Assembly (NCBI GenBank): GCA_041653635.1
Contig: JBAZFC010000001.1
Location: 558,001 to 622,000, forward strand
Direction: 5' to 3'
Length of the DNA: 64,000 nucleotides
DNA from: CAIXOA01 sp041653635
Lineage (GTDB): Archaea > Micrarchaeota > Micrarchaeia > Anstonellales > Bilamarchaeaceae
Part shown: positions 17,706 to 26,972 of the stretch, one piece after another
How the letters are laid out: every line of letters begins with the position of its first letter
Position numbering within the stretch: the stretch's first letter is position 1
Notes under the pieces: model-generated
Told to the model about the DNA's origin: nothing
Database searches by the model: none
The model's input: the letters and a program-made list of their open reading frames with translations, nothing else
Translations under genes and position numbers: made by a program

Positions 17706-18614
17706 ATGTTCCCCCCCGAACCCCGTAGGCCCGAAAGCCCCGGCGCAGCGCGCCGCGGCGAAGAGCCAGGGCTTTCTCCAAGGGCACCTGAAATGCCTGT
17801 GCCATCTTCAAGAGGCGAAGCCACGGCCCCTGGGCCGTCTAGGTTCGCCATAACCTCCATGGTAGAGAAGCCCAGCTGGAAGCAGCTATTGATAGAGCTG
17901 GTCATGACCGAGAAACTTGACCCCTGGAACATAGACATCGTCACGGTCGCGGATTCCTTCTACTCCCATGTGAAGAAGATGGAGAAATTTGATTTCCGCA
18001 TCCCCGCGAACATAATCCTCGCGTGCGCCATCCTCCTGAAATACAAGAGCAACTCAATACGCTTCTATGCGGAGCCGGTGCCCGAGGAGATGGGCGAACT
18101 GCCCGCGGAGGCCGAGGAGGCGATACAGCCACTCACCCTTTCGTGGAGGATTCCGCCCAAGAGGCAGATAACCCTCCAGGAGCTCGTGGACGAGATGGAG
18201 CGCGTCATAAAATATGATACCACGGAAAGGCCGAAAAAGATTGCAGCGCCCCTCCCTGTGATGGACCTCAAGCTGGACAACTATGATTTGGAGGGCGAGA
18301 TGGTGCGCCTCATGGGCAGGATGAAAACGAGCGCGGACCAGGAAGGGTTGGTCCTCTTCTCATCTCTGGTTAATGGCGGCGGCTCAGAGGGCGTAATCTC
18401 CACCATCACCCCTCTGCTGCACCTCGCGCAGAGGAAGAGCATATTCCTCAGGCAGGACAAGTTCTTCGGGGAGATTTTCATAAACCTTGGCGAGGATGCG
18501 CCTGAAGGAAATGGAAATGGGAAAGAAAGGAATGGAAAAGAGAACGGAAAGCAGGCAATTTCGGGAATAGGTCGTGAACTTGAAACCAGTGGTGCGTTCT
18601 TTTCGCAGCACTAA
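17706..18614 (+). CDS. scpA: Segregation and condensation protein A (ScpA)
   Basis: Kleisin subunit bridging an SMC dimer. Family hallmarks are FAITSMVEKPSWKQLLIELVMTEKLDPWNIDI, then IPANIILACAILLKYKS near residue 100-115, and the C-terminal winged-helix segment VNGGGSEGVISTITPLLHLAQRK. Residues 1-48 form a Pro/Arg/Glu-rich extension. A TAATATAAAATTA box 22-34 bases upstream supports the first ATG as a leaderless start; starts at residues 31 or 52 remain possible. scpB follows 500 bases downstream. Confidence 0.88.
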   Translation: MFPPEPRRPESPGAARRGEEPGLSPRAPEMPVPSSRGEATAPGPSRFAITSMVEKPSWKQLLIELVMTEKLDPWNIDIVTVADSFYSHVKKMEKFDFRIPANIILACAILLKYKSNSIRFYAEPVPEEMGELPAEAEEAIQPLTLSWRIPPKRQITLQELVDEMERVIKYDTTERPKKIAAPLPVMDLKLDNYDLEGEMVRLMGRMKTSADQEGLVLFSSLVNGGGSEGVISTITPLLHLAQRKSIFLRQDKFFGEIFINLGEDAPEGNGNGKERNGKENGKQAISGIGRELETSGAFFSQH

Positions 18615-18667
18615 ACCTATTCAAGTCAATCGGCAAATTTTTAAGCGCTTACTGCTAAAATACACTT

Positions 18668-19030
18668 ATGAAAACAGAACTGCATAAAAAAAATCAGGAC
18701 CAGCAGTTAAAACCTCCACAGATTGATGCCGCCCCACGCCACCGCGCCAGCAGGCTTGGGAAGTGGCTTCTTGTCGCTGGCCTTGCGGCAAGCTCGGCTG
18801 GTTGCACCCGCAGTGAAACAAGGATATGCTCTGCAATATCCATCGTGGGAGGCACCGGTGTTGGTGCCGCGGGTGGCGCTATCGGTGGAGCAGTGACGGA
18901 GTCAGACCACGGAATGGGCCCAGAAATAAGCAGTGGTATTGGCGCAGGCGTCGGTCTTGTTATAGGTATTGCAGTCGCAGGGGTGTGTAGCGCGATATTT
19001 GAACCTCACGGCGGCAGTTATATGTATTAG
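18668..19030 (+). CDS. Small lipoprotein-like protein with a glycine zipper
   Basis: 120 residues. A polar 30-residue N-terminus precedes a hydrophobic segment ending LAASSAGC, a plausible lipobox. Beyond it are Gly-rich repeats (GGTGVGAAGGAIGGAV, then SSGIGAGVGLVIGIAVAG) of glycine-zipper type, which usually pack in or against membranes. TTTTTAAGC about 25-30 bases upstream is the likely promoter. It interrupts scpA and scpB and does not look related to them. Confidence 0.65.
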   Translation: MKTELHKKNQDQQLKPPQIDAAPRHRASRLGKWLLVAGLAASSAGCTRSETRICSAISIVGGTGVGAAGGAIGGAVTESDHGMGPEISSGIGAGVGLVIGIAVAGVCSAIFEPHGGSYMY

Positions 19031-19117
19031 GTCCGTAGAAGATAAGGAACCCCAGGTCGCAGGTCGCCTGCATAGGTTTAATAGCATTCACACTAAGGAT
19101 TTCGCTTAGGTTTTCAC

Positions 19118-19570
19118 ATGCCGGAAGAGAAAAAACTCATAGAATCCGCGCTCTTCATAAGCGGGAGGGAGCTTTCGCTCAACGACTTCTGCAAGCTCAC
19201 GGGCATCGCGGCCCCGGGCCATGTAAAATCCTTAGTGGATGAATTGAGGACGGACTACGAAAATGCGGGAAGCTCGCTTGAGATTACGCAGGTGGGCGAC
19301 AAGTACGTGATGCGCGTGCGGGATGCCTACCTCGTGAAAGTGAAATCCTTCGCGCAGGAGGCCGAGCTTTCGCAGGGCGCGCTGCGCACCCTTTCTTATG
19401 TGGCTTCCCATGACGGCGCGCTCAAGTCGGAGCTCGCTAAGAAAATCGGCCCCGTGATTTACGACGAGGTGCGCGAGCTGGTGGAGAAGGGCTTCCTCTC
19501 TACGAGGAGGGACGGGCGGAGCTCCCGCCTCCTGCTCACGGAAAAGTTCCACGCCTATTTCGGCAAGTAG
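19118..19570 (+). CDS. scpB: Segregation and condensation protein B (ScpB)
   Basis: 150 residues, compact for the family. Two winged-helix domains are visible. The first runs from LIESALFISGRELSLNDFCKLTG to LEITQVGDKYVMRV. The second begins LSQGALRTLSYVASHDG and includes GPVIYDEVRELVEKGFLSTRRDGRSSRLLLTEKFHAYFG. It partners ScpA in the SMC complex for chromosome organisation. Confidence 0.88.
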   Translation: MPEEKKLIESALFISGRELSLNDFCKLTGIAAPGHVKSLVDELRTDYENAGSSLEITQVGDKYVMRVRDAYLVKVKSFAQEAELSQGALRTLSYVASHDGALKSELAKKIGPVIYDEVRELVEKGFLSTRRDGRSSRLLLTEKFHAYFGK

Positions 19571-19666
19571 CCGGCGGGCGTCCCCCACATCCCCCGTTAG
19601 TTTATAAATATATCGTGAGTAAAAATAACATTCGCACAAAAAATTGGAAAAAGAGAAAGTGATTAC

Positions 19667-20191
19667 ATGGGACTCAGGCCGGCAAGATGCTTTAGGACGC
19701 CTAAGAAACAGGCATGGACAAGGTTCTCTCAGAAGAAGCCGCGGAAATCCTACATAAAGGCGATGCCGCACAAGGACCTGAACGTTTACAGGATGGGCGC
19801 CGTAAAGAAGGATTTTGACTGCACCGCTAACCTCATAGCGGACGTGCCAATCGTCCTCAGGGACAACTCCATAGAGAGCGCGCGGCAGACCGCGAACAAG
19901 GAGCTCGAAACAAAAGTGGCGGGCAACTATTTCTTCCTGGTGAGGGTTTTTCCGCACAACGTGATCAGGGAAAACAAGATGGTCGCAGGCGCGGGCGCGG
20001 ACCGTATCCAGAAGGGCATGAGGCAGGCGTTCGGGAGGCCGACAGACAGGTCGGCGATACTGAAAAAGGGCCAGCCGCTCTTCACCGTCTCCACGTACAA
20101 GGCGAACCTGCCTTTCGTTGAGCGCGCGTTCAAGAAGGCGACCATGAAGCTCTCGGGCAGGTTCAGGCTGGTCCGCGAGGTTGGCGCATGA
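19667..20191 (+). CDS. rpl10e: Large ribosomal subunit protein uL16 (L10e)
   Basis: 174 residues with the archaeal L10e signature: MGLRPARCFRTPKKQAWTR, then NLIADVPIVLRDNSIESARQTANKEL, HNVIRENKMVAGAGADRIQKGMRQAFG and the C-terminal FKKATMKLSGRFRLV. It sits in the 50S subunit near the peptidyl-transferase and tRNA sites. A GTTTATAAATATAT box at about 19600 gives a leader of roughly 40 bases. Its stop overlaps the next gene's ATG (ATGA). Confidence 0.97.
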   Translation: MGLRPARCFRTPKKQAWTRFSQKKPRKSYIKAMPHKDLNVYRMGAVKKDFDCTANLIADVPIVLRDNSIESARQTANKELETKVAGNYFFLVRVFPHNVIRENKMVAGAGADRIQKGMRQAFGRPTDRSAILKKGQPLFTVSTYKANLPFVERAFKKATMKLSGRFRLVREVGA

Positions 20192-21903
20192 TAGAGGTTG
20201 ATGAGGAAAACTTTCTTATCGTAACCGACATTGACAGGCTTATGCATCTCGTCGCCACGCAGCGCAGGGTCGAACTGGGCAAATTGGCGAAGGAGCTGAA
20301 GATGAACCCGAGGGAGGTGGAGAAATGGCTCCACATCCTGGAGGACGAGGGGCTGATAACGATAGAGCACAGCCTCACCAAGGTTTATGCGGTCTGGGCA
20401 GGCGAAGCCGCGCCGAGGCCGGAAAAGAAGAGGGAGGAGAGGCCTGCGCCCCGCAGGGAACAGAAGCTTCCGCCCGCGGTGGTTGAAGAGAAGGACGAGG
20501 AGGAAGAGAAGGAGGAAGAGGAGAAGTTCCGCCCCTTCACCACCGAGGAAATCGCGCCCCTTGAGGAGGAGCTCCTTGAGTTCAGGGAGCGCGAGGAGAG
20601 GCGCGCGGCAAAGCAGCCCGCCCGGGAGGCCAGGAAGCCCTGGGAGGCGCCGAAGGAGCCCGAGGCGGTGGTGGAGCCGGAAGAGGAAGAGCCCGCCCCA
20701 CGCAGGGAAATGAAGCCAATCCACAGGGAGGAGAAGCACGGCAGGAAGCCCTCAGTGGCGCCGGTGCAGATCAAGGTCAGCGATTACACAAAATTGCCGC
20801 AGGTGGAGGCGGCTAGCCTGAAGGACAAGCTAGACGACTACTTAACGCTCATAAGGGAAAGCAAGAAGGAGCTCAAGGACCTGGAATCCGAGAAGGAGCG
20901 CATGTACCGCGAAGGGTACCTGCCCCTTGAGAAGGAGTTTGAGGCCGGGCTTGAGAACATACAGCTCGCAATCCTTGAGAAGGAACGGAAAATAATGGAG
21001 GCCAAGGAGAAGGCCGCGGGCCTGCCCGAGCAGGTTGAGGAACTGGAAAAACTGCAGCGCGCGGTGCGCGAAGTGGAGCAGAAATCCAAGGCAATCCTCT
21101 CAAAGACCAAGGGCCAGGTGGAAGTGAAGGCCGACGCGCTGCATGACGCATCCGAGGAGCTTGGCGAACAGATTTCCCTCGGGGAAGAAGAGGCGATGCG
21201 CGAGCGCGCCAAGATGTTTGAGCTGAAGGAGCTCCTGGGCTCCATACAGTCCAACGAGGAGAACATACGCGAGGCGATAGAGGAGAACAGGAAATCCATG
21301 GACGAGGCGAAGTCCAAGATTGAACAATTGGAGGACTCATTGGGCGACGTAGTGGATGCCCGCACCCTCCTCGGCGAGAGGATAGACACGATACAGTCCG
21401 GGCTTGAGAGGAAGATAAAGAGCCTGGACGAGCTGAAGAAGGACATGGAGGAGATTGAGCGTGTTGAGGGCTGGTTCAAGGAATACAGCCAGGACTACGC
21501 GCGCAAGCTGGAGGAATTGGAGGCGTACGTCGCCAACAACCAGCAGGAGATAGGCAAGCTCATGGAGGCGGCGGAGCTGGAATACGTCAAGAAATACCTT
21601 GAGAAGCTCTCCGAATCCGAAGACAAGTACCGCGACAAGCTGCACATCCTGGAAATCCAGGATACCGAGCTTGAGCAGAGGATTTCCGAGGCCAAGGAGC
21701 GCATAAGGCAGCTCCTCACCGAGAGCACGCACCTGATGGAGGCGAGCAGGAAGAAGGCAGCCTCCTCAACCTTTGACACCTCTGATGCGAGGAAAAAGAT
21801 GGAGGGGAAGGCGGCGGTGCTTGAGGAGAAATCAAAAGAGAGGAAGGGGCTCTTTGACGCAATCACGAAGGGGAAGGAAGGGAGGGACAGGAAGAAGAAA
21901 TAA
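20188..21903 (+). CDS. Winged-helix / long coiled-coil protein
   Basis: 571 residues, translationally coupled to uL16 by an ATGA overlap. Residues 1-72 form a winged-helix domain (RRVELGKLAKELKMNPREVEKWLHILEDEGLITIEH). A Pro/Glu/Arg-rich linker runs to about 205, and nearly all of 210-555 is charged heptad coiled coil. It resembles uncharacterised archaeal coiled-coil proteins near SMC or division genes, but no named family is recognised. It might tether DNA or ribosomes to a scaffold; this is speculation from architecture. Confidence 0.75.
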   Translation: MIEVDEENFLIVTDIDRLMHLVATQRRVELGKLAKELKMNPREVEKWLHILEDEGLITIEHSLTKVYAVWAGEAAPRPEKKREERPAPRREQKLPPAVVEEKDEEEEKEEEEKFRPFTTEEIAPLEEELLEFREREERRAAKQPAREARKPWEAPKEPEAVVEPEEEEPAPRREMKPIHREEKHGRKPSVAPVQIKVSDYTKLPQVEAASLKDKLDDYLTLIRESKKELKDLESEKERMYREGYLPLEKEFEAGLENIQLAILEKERKIMEAKEKAAGLPEQVEELEKLQRAVREVEQKSKAILSKTKGQVEVKADALHDASEELGEQISLGEEEAMRERAKMFELKELLGSIQSNEENIREAIEENRKSMDEAKSKIEQLEDSLGDVVDARTLLGERIDTIQSGLERKIKSLDELKKDMEEIERVEGWFKEYSQDYARKLEELEAYVANNQQEIGKLMEAAELEYVKKYLEKLSESEDKYRDKLHILEIQDTELEQRISEAKERIRQLLTESTHLMEASRKKAASSTFDTSDARKKMEGKAAVLEEKSKERKGLFDAITKGKEGRDRKKK

Positions 21904-21904
21904 T

Positions 21905-24691
21905 CTAGACTAATCTCTTCATCCTTTCTGGAGGCATTTTCGTTTCAAGCCTTCTTTTGTGCCTCATGGGCTTCATGAAATGGTCCCTTTCTCTGTGCGA
22001 GCATTTTGATGCTACCCTCTCCGCGGTTTCCACTGGCTGTTCCGGGGGCCATTGGGACATCATCTTTTGTATATCATCCGCTCTTCGCATATAGAACTCC
22101 AGTGGCGATTCTAATGTGTAGCCTCTAACAGGGTCGTACGGATGTCCAAATATGCGGGGATTAACTAGTTTCCCTATCATGCACGTTGCTAATATTTTTC
22201 TGTAAAAATCGCGTGCTATGCCACCAGCTTCCGCAGATTTCTCAAGGAGTGCCTTGTACTGATTTTCCAAGCACACTTCTTTATACCAAAGAAAGAATTT
22301 TCCTACAATTTCCGTAAATGGGGGGGATAGCAACCATAACAGTCCGTATTGCGGAATTATTCCGCCCCCACACGCAGCGATTACTTGTTTTGATTGCTCA
22401 GAGCCGATTACATCATAGTCGTGTCTCTCGTGCTGTCCCAGCTCCCCATATAGAAGCAATACGATAGCATTGTTTAGGGTTTCGTCCGATATGCCGTATT
22501 CTGCCTTCAACCTTTCCCTGATCTCGGAAGCCCTTTTACCAAATGGCGTATCCGGGGTCGTATTCGCATCGCATGTACCTATGTCACGGCAGTTCTCTCC
22601 GTAGACTTTCTTTATGTCTTCATCAAATTTTCTCCATCCCTCATCATCCATTCCTGCTTGCTTAGGCATTCTTGACATGCTTTCAGCTATACCTGCTTCC
22701 ATCGTTGAATACACATTTCGCGCATTCAGTCCAAGATGGTACATTAAATCCAGGTTTCCGCCTGACTTCAAAAGCTGGCTTCTTGCTGGCTCCTCCATGA
22801 CCAGAGACCTGAAGAGATCCGCCTCCGTTATAAAATCGGGGAGATACGAACTTACATTTAAAGCGCGATTGACATGTCTGCCGAATTCTGCAGGTGTAAT
22901 TAGCTCCATAAGCTTCTCAAAAGAGCCCACAAGCTTTCCCGTGCACAGCACCCTGAATATTATCTCCGCAGCCACTTCCGCATTTTTCAGCTTCATGACG
23001 CTTTCCGAAACAACCCTGAGTGCGGAGTCATCATCTATGGAAGAAATTGTTTCAACAAGCGCATCCACCCCCGCATTCCCCCGCTCAGCCAGGGCGTGTG
23101 CGGCTTTTTTACCGAAGATGTTTCCAGCCGAGCTAGAGTCCTTCACAATCTCTACAAGGGCATCCATATGCTTCGGGTCCCTGCACAATTCCTCAAACGC
23201 AACCCTCGCAACCCAGTAGTTTGTTTCGCAGTTATTCCTTACCTTCTCTAGCAGGGGTTCGGAATCCATTCCGGAAAATCCGCCGAAAGCTGCGGAATTC
23301 TTTTCAACATCAACGAATTCCACTTCTTTTGGAAGTGCAGCCTTCACCGAGCGCTTTGCAGCCTTGGCGCTAGCCCATCCATAAAGCTCATCAACTTTTC
23401 CGGTGGCTTCGTACCATTCCTTCTTACCGGTTTTATCATCATCCAACTGGTTCACTTTTGCAAGCCTATATCCGGTAGCAAGATTCGCAATTAGCAAGCA
23501 ATCCTCGTAACTCAATCTACTGTTCTCAGGAAGATTTGCATCACTCTTTTGCTTGACCGCAAGCGCAATCGCAAGCGCACCGCAGAGGGTGTCCCCTGCG
23601 CCGACAAAGCTGGAGCCCTTAGGAAAATCTATTTCCACGGAAGGAACAAAACTCGTGGTTTTGCCGCCTCCGATGATGCAGGCACCATCCTTAGTGTGCA
23701 TAAGAAGCGGCACTTTCACTCCGTTATAAAGCGCATCAGCGGCTTTGAAAGGATTCCTCTTCCTTCCCCCATATAAGAATTTTTCAATTCCCTTTATCTG
23801 CGCCTTAATGCCAGCTTCCCTTTTTTTCGACTTAGTTTTATCCAGTTTCGCAACCAGCTCGCTTCTCTTCTTGCTTGCCTTAATTATCCTGTCCCGTTCG
23901 CCCTCCCTCCTGAGAAGCATCTCAAATAATCTCGCCTCGGATTCGTTTATGGAGAGTAAACCAATTGCTGACGAGCCCGAAGCGCCTCCCCTCAGCGTAT
24001 CCAGCATCAGGTAGTTCTTGTCCATCTCGTCCCCGGACGTGCAGTCGCAGAACAGTTCAGGAATGCGAAGCTCGCCCCTTTCACAAAGCTCAAGCACATC
24101 CTTCATGAAATCGGATTTTAGCGAAAGCACCGCAACGATGTCGGCAGAACTCAACAGTTCCAAGACTCTCTTCTTCTGATTCTCTGGATAATCTTTCAAG
24201 TGGAGCTTGGGCTGCTCGCCTAGGAATATGGTGGTATGTTTCCCCCGCGCGAGCACCATATTCGCCGCTTGCTGCTTTAGTTTATCGGGATCATCCAGCA
24301 CAAATTCCGCATTGGCAGGCGCTATCCCACGCTCAGCAGGGTTTTTCTCAAGATACTGCGTTACCAGCTCCCATCTGTCTTTCGGGTAAACTTTCGCGAG
24401 TATGCTTACGTCCGCCGCTTCTGTGCCCATCCCGCGTAAGGCGATTGCGGCGTTCGCACCCAGCATTGCATGGCCGCCCCCCCTCATGAATACGGAATAT
24501 CCGGTTAGCCTGTCCTTTTCCACCCCGGAAAGCTCAAGCAGGAGATTTTTCCCCTCCGGTTCTGACAGCACAATGTCTCGGATGATGTCCGGGGCAAAAA
24601 CAATCTTCGCCTGTTCGCCATGTTCAGCCAGCGCGTCCAATGCGTCCTTGAATTTCAACAGCGCGACCTGCTTAGAAACAGTGGAATCCAT
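21905..24691 (-). CDS. PfkB/ribokinase-like domain fused to a long helical region
   Basis: 928 residues. The N-terminal 415 residues fit a ribokinase-superfamily sugar kinase: GGGHAMLGANAAIALRGMG near 72-90, LSINESEARLFEMLL near 250, and the ATP/anion-hole signature SFVGAGDTLCGAL near 365-380 with catalytic Asp in GAGD. The kinase carries a Lys-rich insertion (about 265-300). The remaining 500 residues are helical with HEAT-like repeats (about 470-640) and an unrecognised end containing YGELGQHERHDYDV. Base composition looks less GC-rich than its neighbours, which may mean transfer. Substrate unknown. Confidence 0.7.
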   Translation of the reverse strand: MDSTVSKQVALLKFKDALDALAEHGEQAKIVFAPDIIRDIVLSEPEGKNLLLELSGVEKDRLTGYSVFMRGGGHAMLGANAAIALRGMGTEAADVSILAKVYPKDRWELVTQYLEKNPAERGIAPANAEFVLDDPDKLKQQAANMVLARGKHTTIFLGEQPKLHLKDYPENQKKRVLELLSSADIVAVLSLKSDFMKDVLELCERGELRIPELFCDCTSGDEMDKNYLMLDTLRGGASGSSAIGLLSINESEARLFEMLLRREGERDRIIKASKKRSELVAKLDKTKSKKREAGIKAQIKGIEKFLYGGRKRNPFKAADALYNGVKVPLLMHTKDGACIIGGGKTTSFVPSVEIDFPKGSSFVGAGDTLCGALAIALAVKQKSDANLPENSRLSYEDCLLIANLATGYRLAKVNQLDDDKTGKKEWYEATGKVDELYGWASAKAAKRSVKAALPKEVEFVDVEKNSAAFGGFSGMDSEPLLEKVRNNCETNYWVARVAFEELCRDPKHMDALVEIVKDSSSAGNIFGKKAAHALAERGNAGVDALVETISSIDDDSALRVVSESVMKLKNAEVAAEIIFRVLCTGKLVGSFEKLMELITPAEFGRHVNRALNVSSYLPDFITEADLFRSLVMEEPARSQLLKSGGNLDLMYHLGLNARNVYSTMEAGIAESMSRMPKQAGMDDEGWRKFDEDIKKVYGENCRDIGTCDANTTPDTPFGKRASEIRERLKAEYGISDETLNNAIVLLLYGELGQHERHDYDVIGSEQSKQVIAACGGGIIPQYGLLWLLSPPFTEIVGKFFLWYKEVCLENQYKALLEKSAEAGGIARDFYRKILATCMIGKLVNPRIFGHPYDPVRGYTLESPLEFYMRRADDIQKMMSQWPPEQPVETAERVASKCSHRERDHFMKPMRHKRRLETKMPPERMKRLV

Positions 24692-24745
24692 GTTGTACTA
24701 TATATGTGGGTAATGGTTAAAAATACACTTAATCCCATCAAGCGC

Positions 24746-25225
24746 TCATTTTTTGGTCCTTGCCTCGTCCACTATCGCTATCCACGAGTCCCCGATTTTG
24801 TAGAAGCAATTTCCAAAAGTCTTGCTCAGGCTTATCCTCATGGGGCGGAACTTCCTCTTGCTCTCCACCGCCACGATGGTCTCCCTTTCCACCTTTATCA
24901 TCCCCACGCGCCTGAGCCGCGGAAGCACGCGGTTGTAGAACGTCGCCTTGGAAACTTTGTTCTCCGAAACGAATTTCCCTATGTCCGCGCCGTCCATGTG
25001 CGGCTTCGCCGCAAGAGAATCCAGAAATTTCACCGCAATCTCATGGTAGGTGGGCTGGAACTTCTTTGAGAAAATGACATTCACGACGTCCTCCATCTTC
25101 CAGAGGTTCCGCGTCAGGCTTTCATTTGAATCCTGGAAAGGGCGGAACTCCTCTGCATTGTGCGCAGGGAAATACAAGGATTCGGAAGAGGGAATTCCAC
25201 GCGGAATTTTTTTCTCCCCAGCCAT
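24746..25225 (-). CDS. Winged-helix DNA-binding protein
   Basis: 159 residues. The central part VSKATFYNRVLPRLRRVGMIKVERETIVAVESKRKFRPMRISLSK (shown only in outline here) is a helix-turn-helix with a wing, as in archaeal MarR/ArsR-like regulators. An N-terminal segment rich in Phe/Glu precedes it. It lies between the kinase fusion and a small acidic protein on the same strand and may regulate either. Confidence 0.65.
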   Translation of the reverse strand: MAGEKKIPRGIPSSESLYFPAHNAEEFRPFQDSNESLTRNLWKMEDVVNVIFSKKFQPTYHEIAVKFLDSLAAKPHMDGADIGKFVSENKVSKATFYNRVLPRLRRVGMIKVERETIVAVESKRKFRPMRISLSKTFGNCFYKIGDSWIAIVDEARTKK

Positions 25226-25277
25226 CTCATCACTCCGTGATATCTGGCGAAGTTCTGCGGAACTTCACCATCTTCAA

Positions 25278-25586
25278 TCATCCGAATATCGCGCCGAAGC
25301 CGCCCTCGGCGGCCTCTTCCTCAGCCTCTATTTTCTTCATCACGCGCTCCTCTTCCTCCTTTTTTATCTCGCGCGTGAATGCCTTGAGCTTCTCCCCCGC
25401 CTTTTTTATGAACTGCTCGTCCGCGCTAATATATAGATATATTGTATCGGCCTTCTCCCCAAGCGTCGCCCCGTCCCTGAGCTTGTAGCCCGCCCGCGCG
25501 AAGCTGTCCTGCGCGTACGGGTCCGCCTCAAGGATAGGCGTAAGGTCCTTCTTCTTCTCCGCCGGGATTGCGAACACTGCTTTCAT
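25278..25586 (-). CDS. Small acidic uncharacterised protein
   Basis: 102 residues. Residues 1-50 look like an alpha/beta fold (MKAVFAIPAEKKKDLTPIL ... YLYISADEQFIKK), followed by a charged coiled helix and a Gly/Phe tail (EGGFGAIFG). The ATG overlaps the stop of the membrane gene upstream (ATGA) and GGTGAGCAGGG precedes it, so the two are coupled. No family recognised. Confidence 0.6.
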   Translation of the reverse strand: MKAVFAIPAEKKKDLTPILEADPYAQDSFARAGYKLRDGATLGEKADTIYLYISADEQFIKKAGEKLKAFTREIKKEEEERVMKKIEAEEEAAEGGFGAIFG

Positions 25587-26275
25587 TCCCTGCTCACCTT
25601 AACCAAAGAATACGCGGGCTCCACCCTCACGAAATCCGCGCCCGCGAACCTCTCCTGCACGAGCGTCATTATGCTGTTGAGCGCCACATACATGACGGAA
25701 ATCCCCGCCGCGAAAAGGCACCTCTCCACAACCACCAGCGGGACTAGTGCCCACCATGCGGAAGCCGGAAGCCCGACCAGGTAGAGGAACGCAATGGAAC
25801 CGACCACGTGCGCCTGGAACGTGGATGCGAGGCTCCTCATGAAAAGGTTGGATGCGAAGAACGTTGCCGCAATCGGGATGAGCCACAGTAACGCATACCC
25901 CCATGCCTCGGCGCCCACCTGGCTTAACCAGAACAGGAGCATCCCCGCGACCGGGATTGCGATTCCCGCCCATTTCTTCTCGCGCACCATGCCGAAGCAC
26001 ACCGCAGCGGCCGCAACCGTAAAGAGCCGGATGAAACCTATCGCGTCCCACGTAAATTTGCCCAGGAACAATTTGGATGCGAAATCAACCGCGACCGCGG
26101 AGAGCGCCCCGATGCCGGGGCCCATTATGCCGCCGCCCACCGGGCCGGCGAACTGGAACATCGTGAAGCTCTGCTGCTGCGAGCCGACGATGTAAGAAAG
26201 GTTCACGGCTGAGAACGCGAAGGACAGCACCGAGAACAGGACCAAAAATAACCCTAGCTTGAGTTTTTTATCCAT
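25583..26275 (-). CDS. Multi-pass membrane protein, possibly ECF-transporter-like
   Basis: 230 residues starting MDKKLKLGLFLVLFSV, with about six hydrophobic helices. The second part (FAGPVGGGIMGPGIGALSAVAVDFASKLFLG) resembles substrate-binding S-components of ECF transporters, but no EcfA or EcfT gene is in the window, so this is tentative. The internal ATG is chosen because the longer frame extends upstream without membrane or coding character, across the start of the divergent gene. Confidence 0.6.
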   Translation of the reverse strand: MDKKLKLGLFLVLFSVLSFAFSAVNLSYIVGSQQQSFTMFQFAGPVGGGIMGPGIGALSAVAVDFASKLFLGKFTWDAIGFIRLFTVAAAAVCFGMVREKKWAGIAIPVAGMLLFWLSQVGAEAWGYALLWLIPIAATFFASNLFMRSLASTFQAHVVGSIAFLYLVGLPASAWWALVPLVVVERCLFAAGISVMYVALNSIMTLVQERFAGADFVRVEPAYSLVKVSRE

Positions 26276-26372
26276 AAGCTCACAGAGGAAATTAAGCAAA
26301 GCAAAGTATAAAAGCAATTGCCTGATTTTGCCGCAGAACAACGTTTTTATTCCTTCCCTCCGTAGGGGCAGC

Positions 26373-26831
26373 ATGAGAGGGCTTTTCATCTTCATTGGGG
26401 CGCTTCTTCTCGCTTCCATGGCATACTCCGAACTCACGGTCTATGCCTCGCAGATACCGGATTCCGGCGCGGTGCGCTACTCCGTGGCCCAGAGGGGCGC
26501 GAGCGGCTCCCATCTCTTCATAACCGTAAAGAAGGGCGACACGCAGGTGCAGGCATTTGAGGTGCAGGACTTCAGCGGAGTCGCCAATGGCTACGTCTCG
26601 CTGGCGGAGAGCGGCACCTACCGCCTCATCGCGGTGGAGGCGGACAGCGGCGACTACGCGGAGGTGCAGTTTGAATTCGCGGCGCCACAGCCGACCCCCC
26701 CGCCCCCCGCTCCGCCCACGCTCGTGCGGGGCGTCCCCGATTATCTCATCTGGATAGTCGTCGTGCTTGCGGCCGTGCTGGTGTTCCTCCTTGTGTTCGG
26801 AAACCCGCTAAGGCAAAAGCCCAAAAAATGA
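26373..26831 (+). CDS. Surface protein anchored by a C-terminal TM helix
   Basis: 152 residues with a signal peptide (MRGLFIFIGALLLASMAYS), a beta-rich ectodomain of about 90 residues, a Pro-rich stalk (PTPPPPAPP) and a C-terminal TM helix ending GNPLRQKPKK. This is the layout of an archaeal cell-surface protein with a cytoplasmic basic stop. The start at 26373 begins the signal peptide. A TTTTTATT box lies about 25-30 bases upstream. Confidence 0.75.
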   Translation: MRGLFIFIGALLLASMAYSELTVYASQIPDSGAVRYSVAQRGASGSHLFITVKKGDTQVQAFEVQDFSGVANGYVSLAESGTYRLIAVEADSGDYAEVQFEFAAPQPTPPPPAPPTLVRGVPDYLIWIVVVLAAVLVFLLVFGNPLRQKPKK

Positions 26832-26933
26832 GAAACACCTTTTCCCTCCTTTGAAACCATCTTTCATTCGGTGCATTCCCAAAAAACAATTTTCACCTAT
26901 TTACAGTTATCAAAACACATTCACTGCGCAATC

Positions 26934-26942
26934 CTTATAAAT
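26934..26942 (+). promoter_or_regulatory. TATA box of the giant-protein operon
   Basis: CTTATAAAT lies 31-39 bases before the ATG at 26973, with GTGGGT 6-12 bases before that ATG. No other box is obvious between the next two genes, whose junctions overlap or nearly touch. Confidence 0.55.
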
Positions 26943-26972
26943 GCTCTCTACGCGTATATAGTGGGTATCATT

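Noticed and set aside
23745..24014. Plus-strand frames over the kinase fusion
   Set aside because: They are short, with no start signals, and lie within a clear kinase coding frame.
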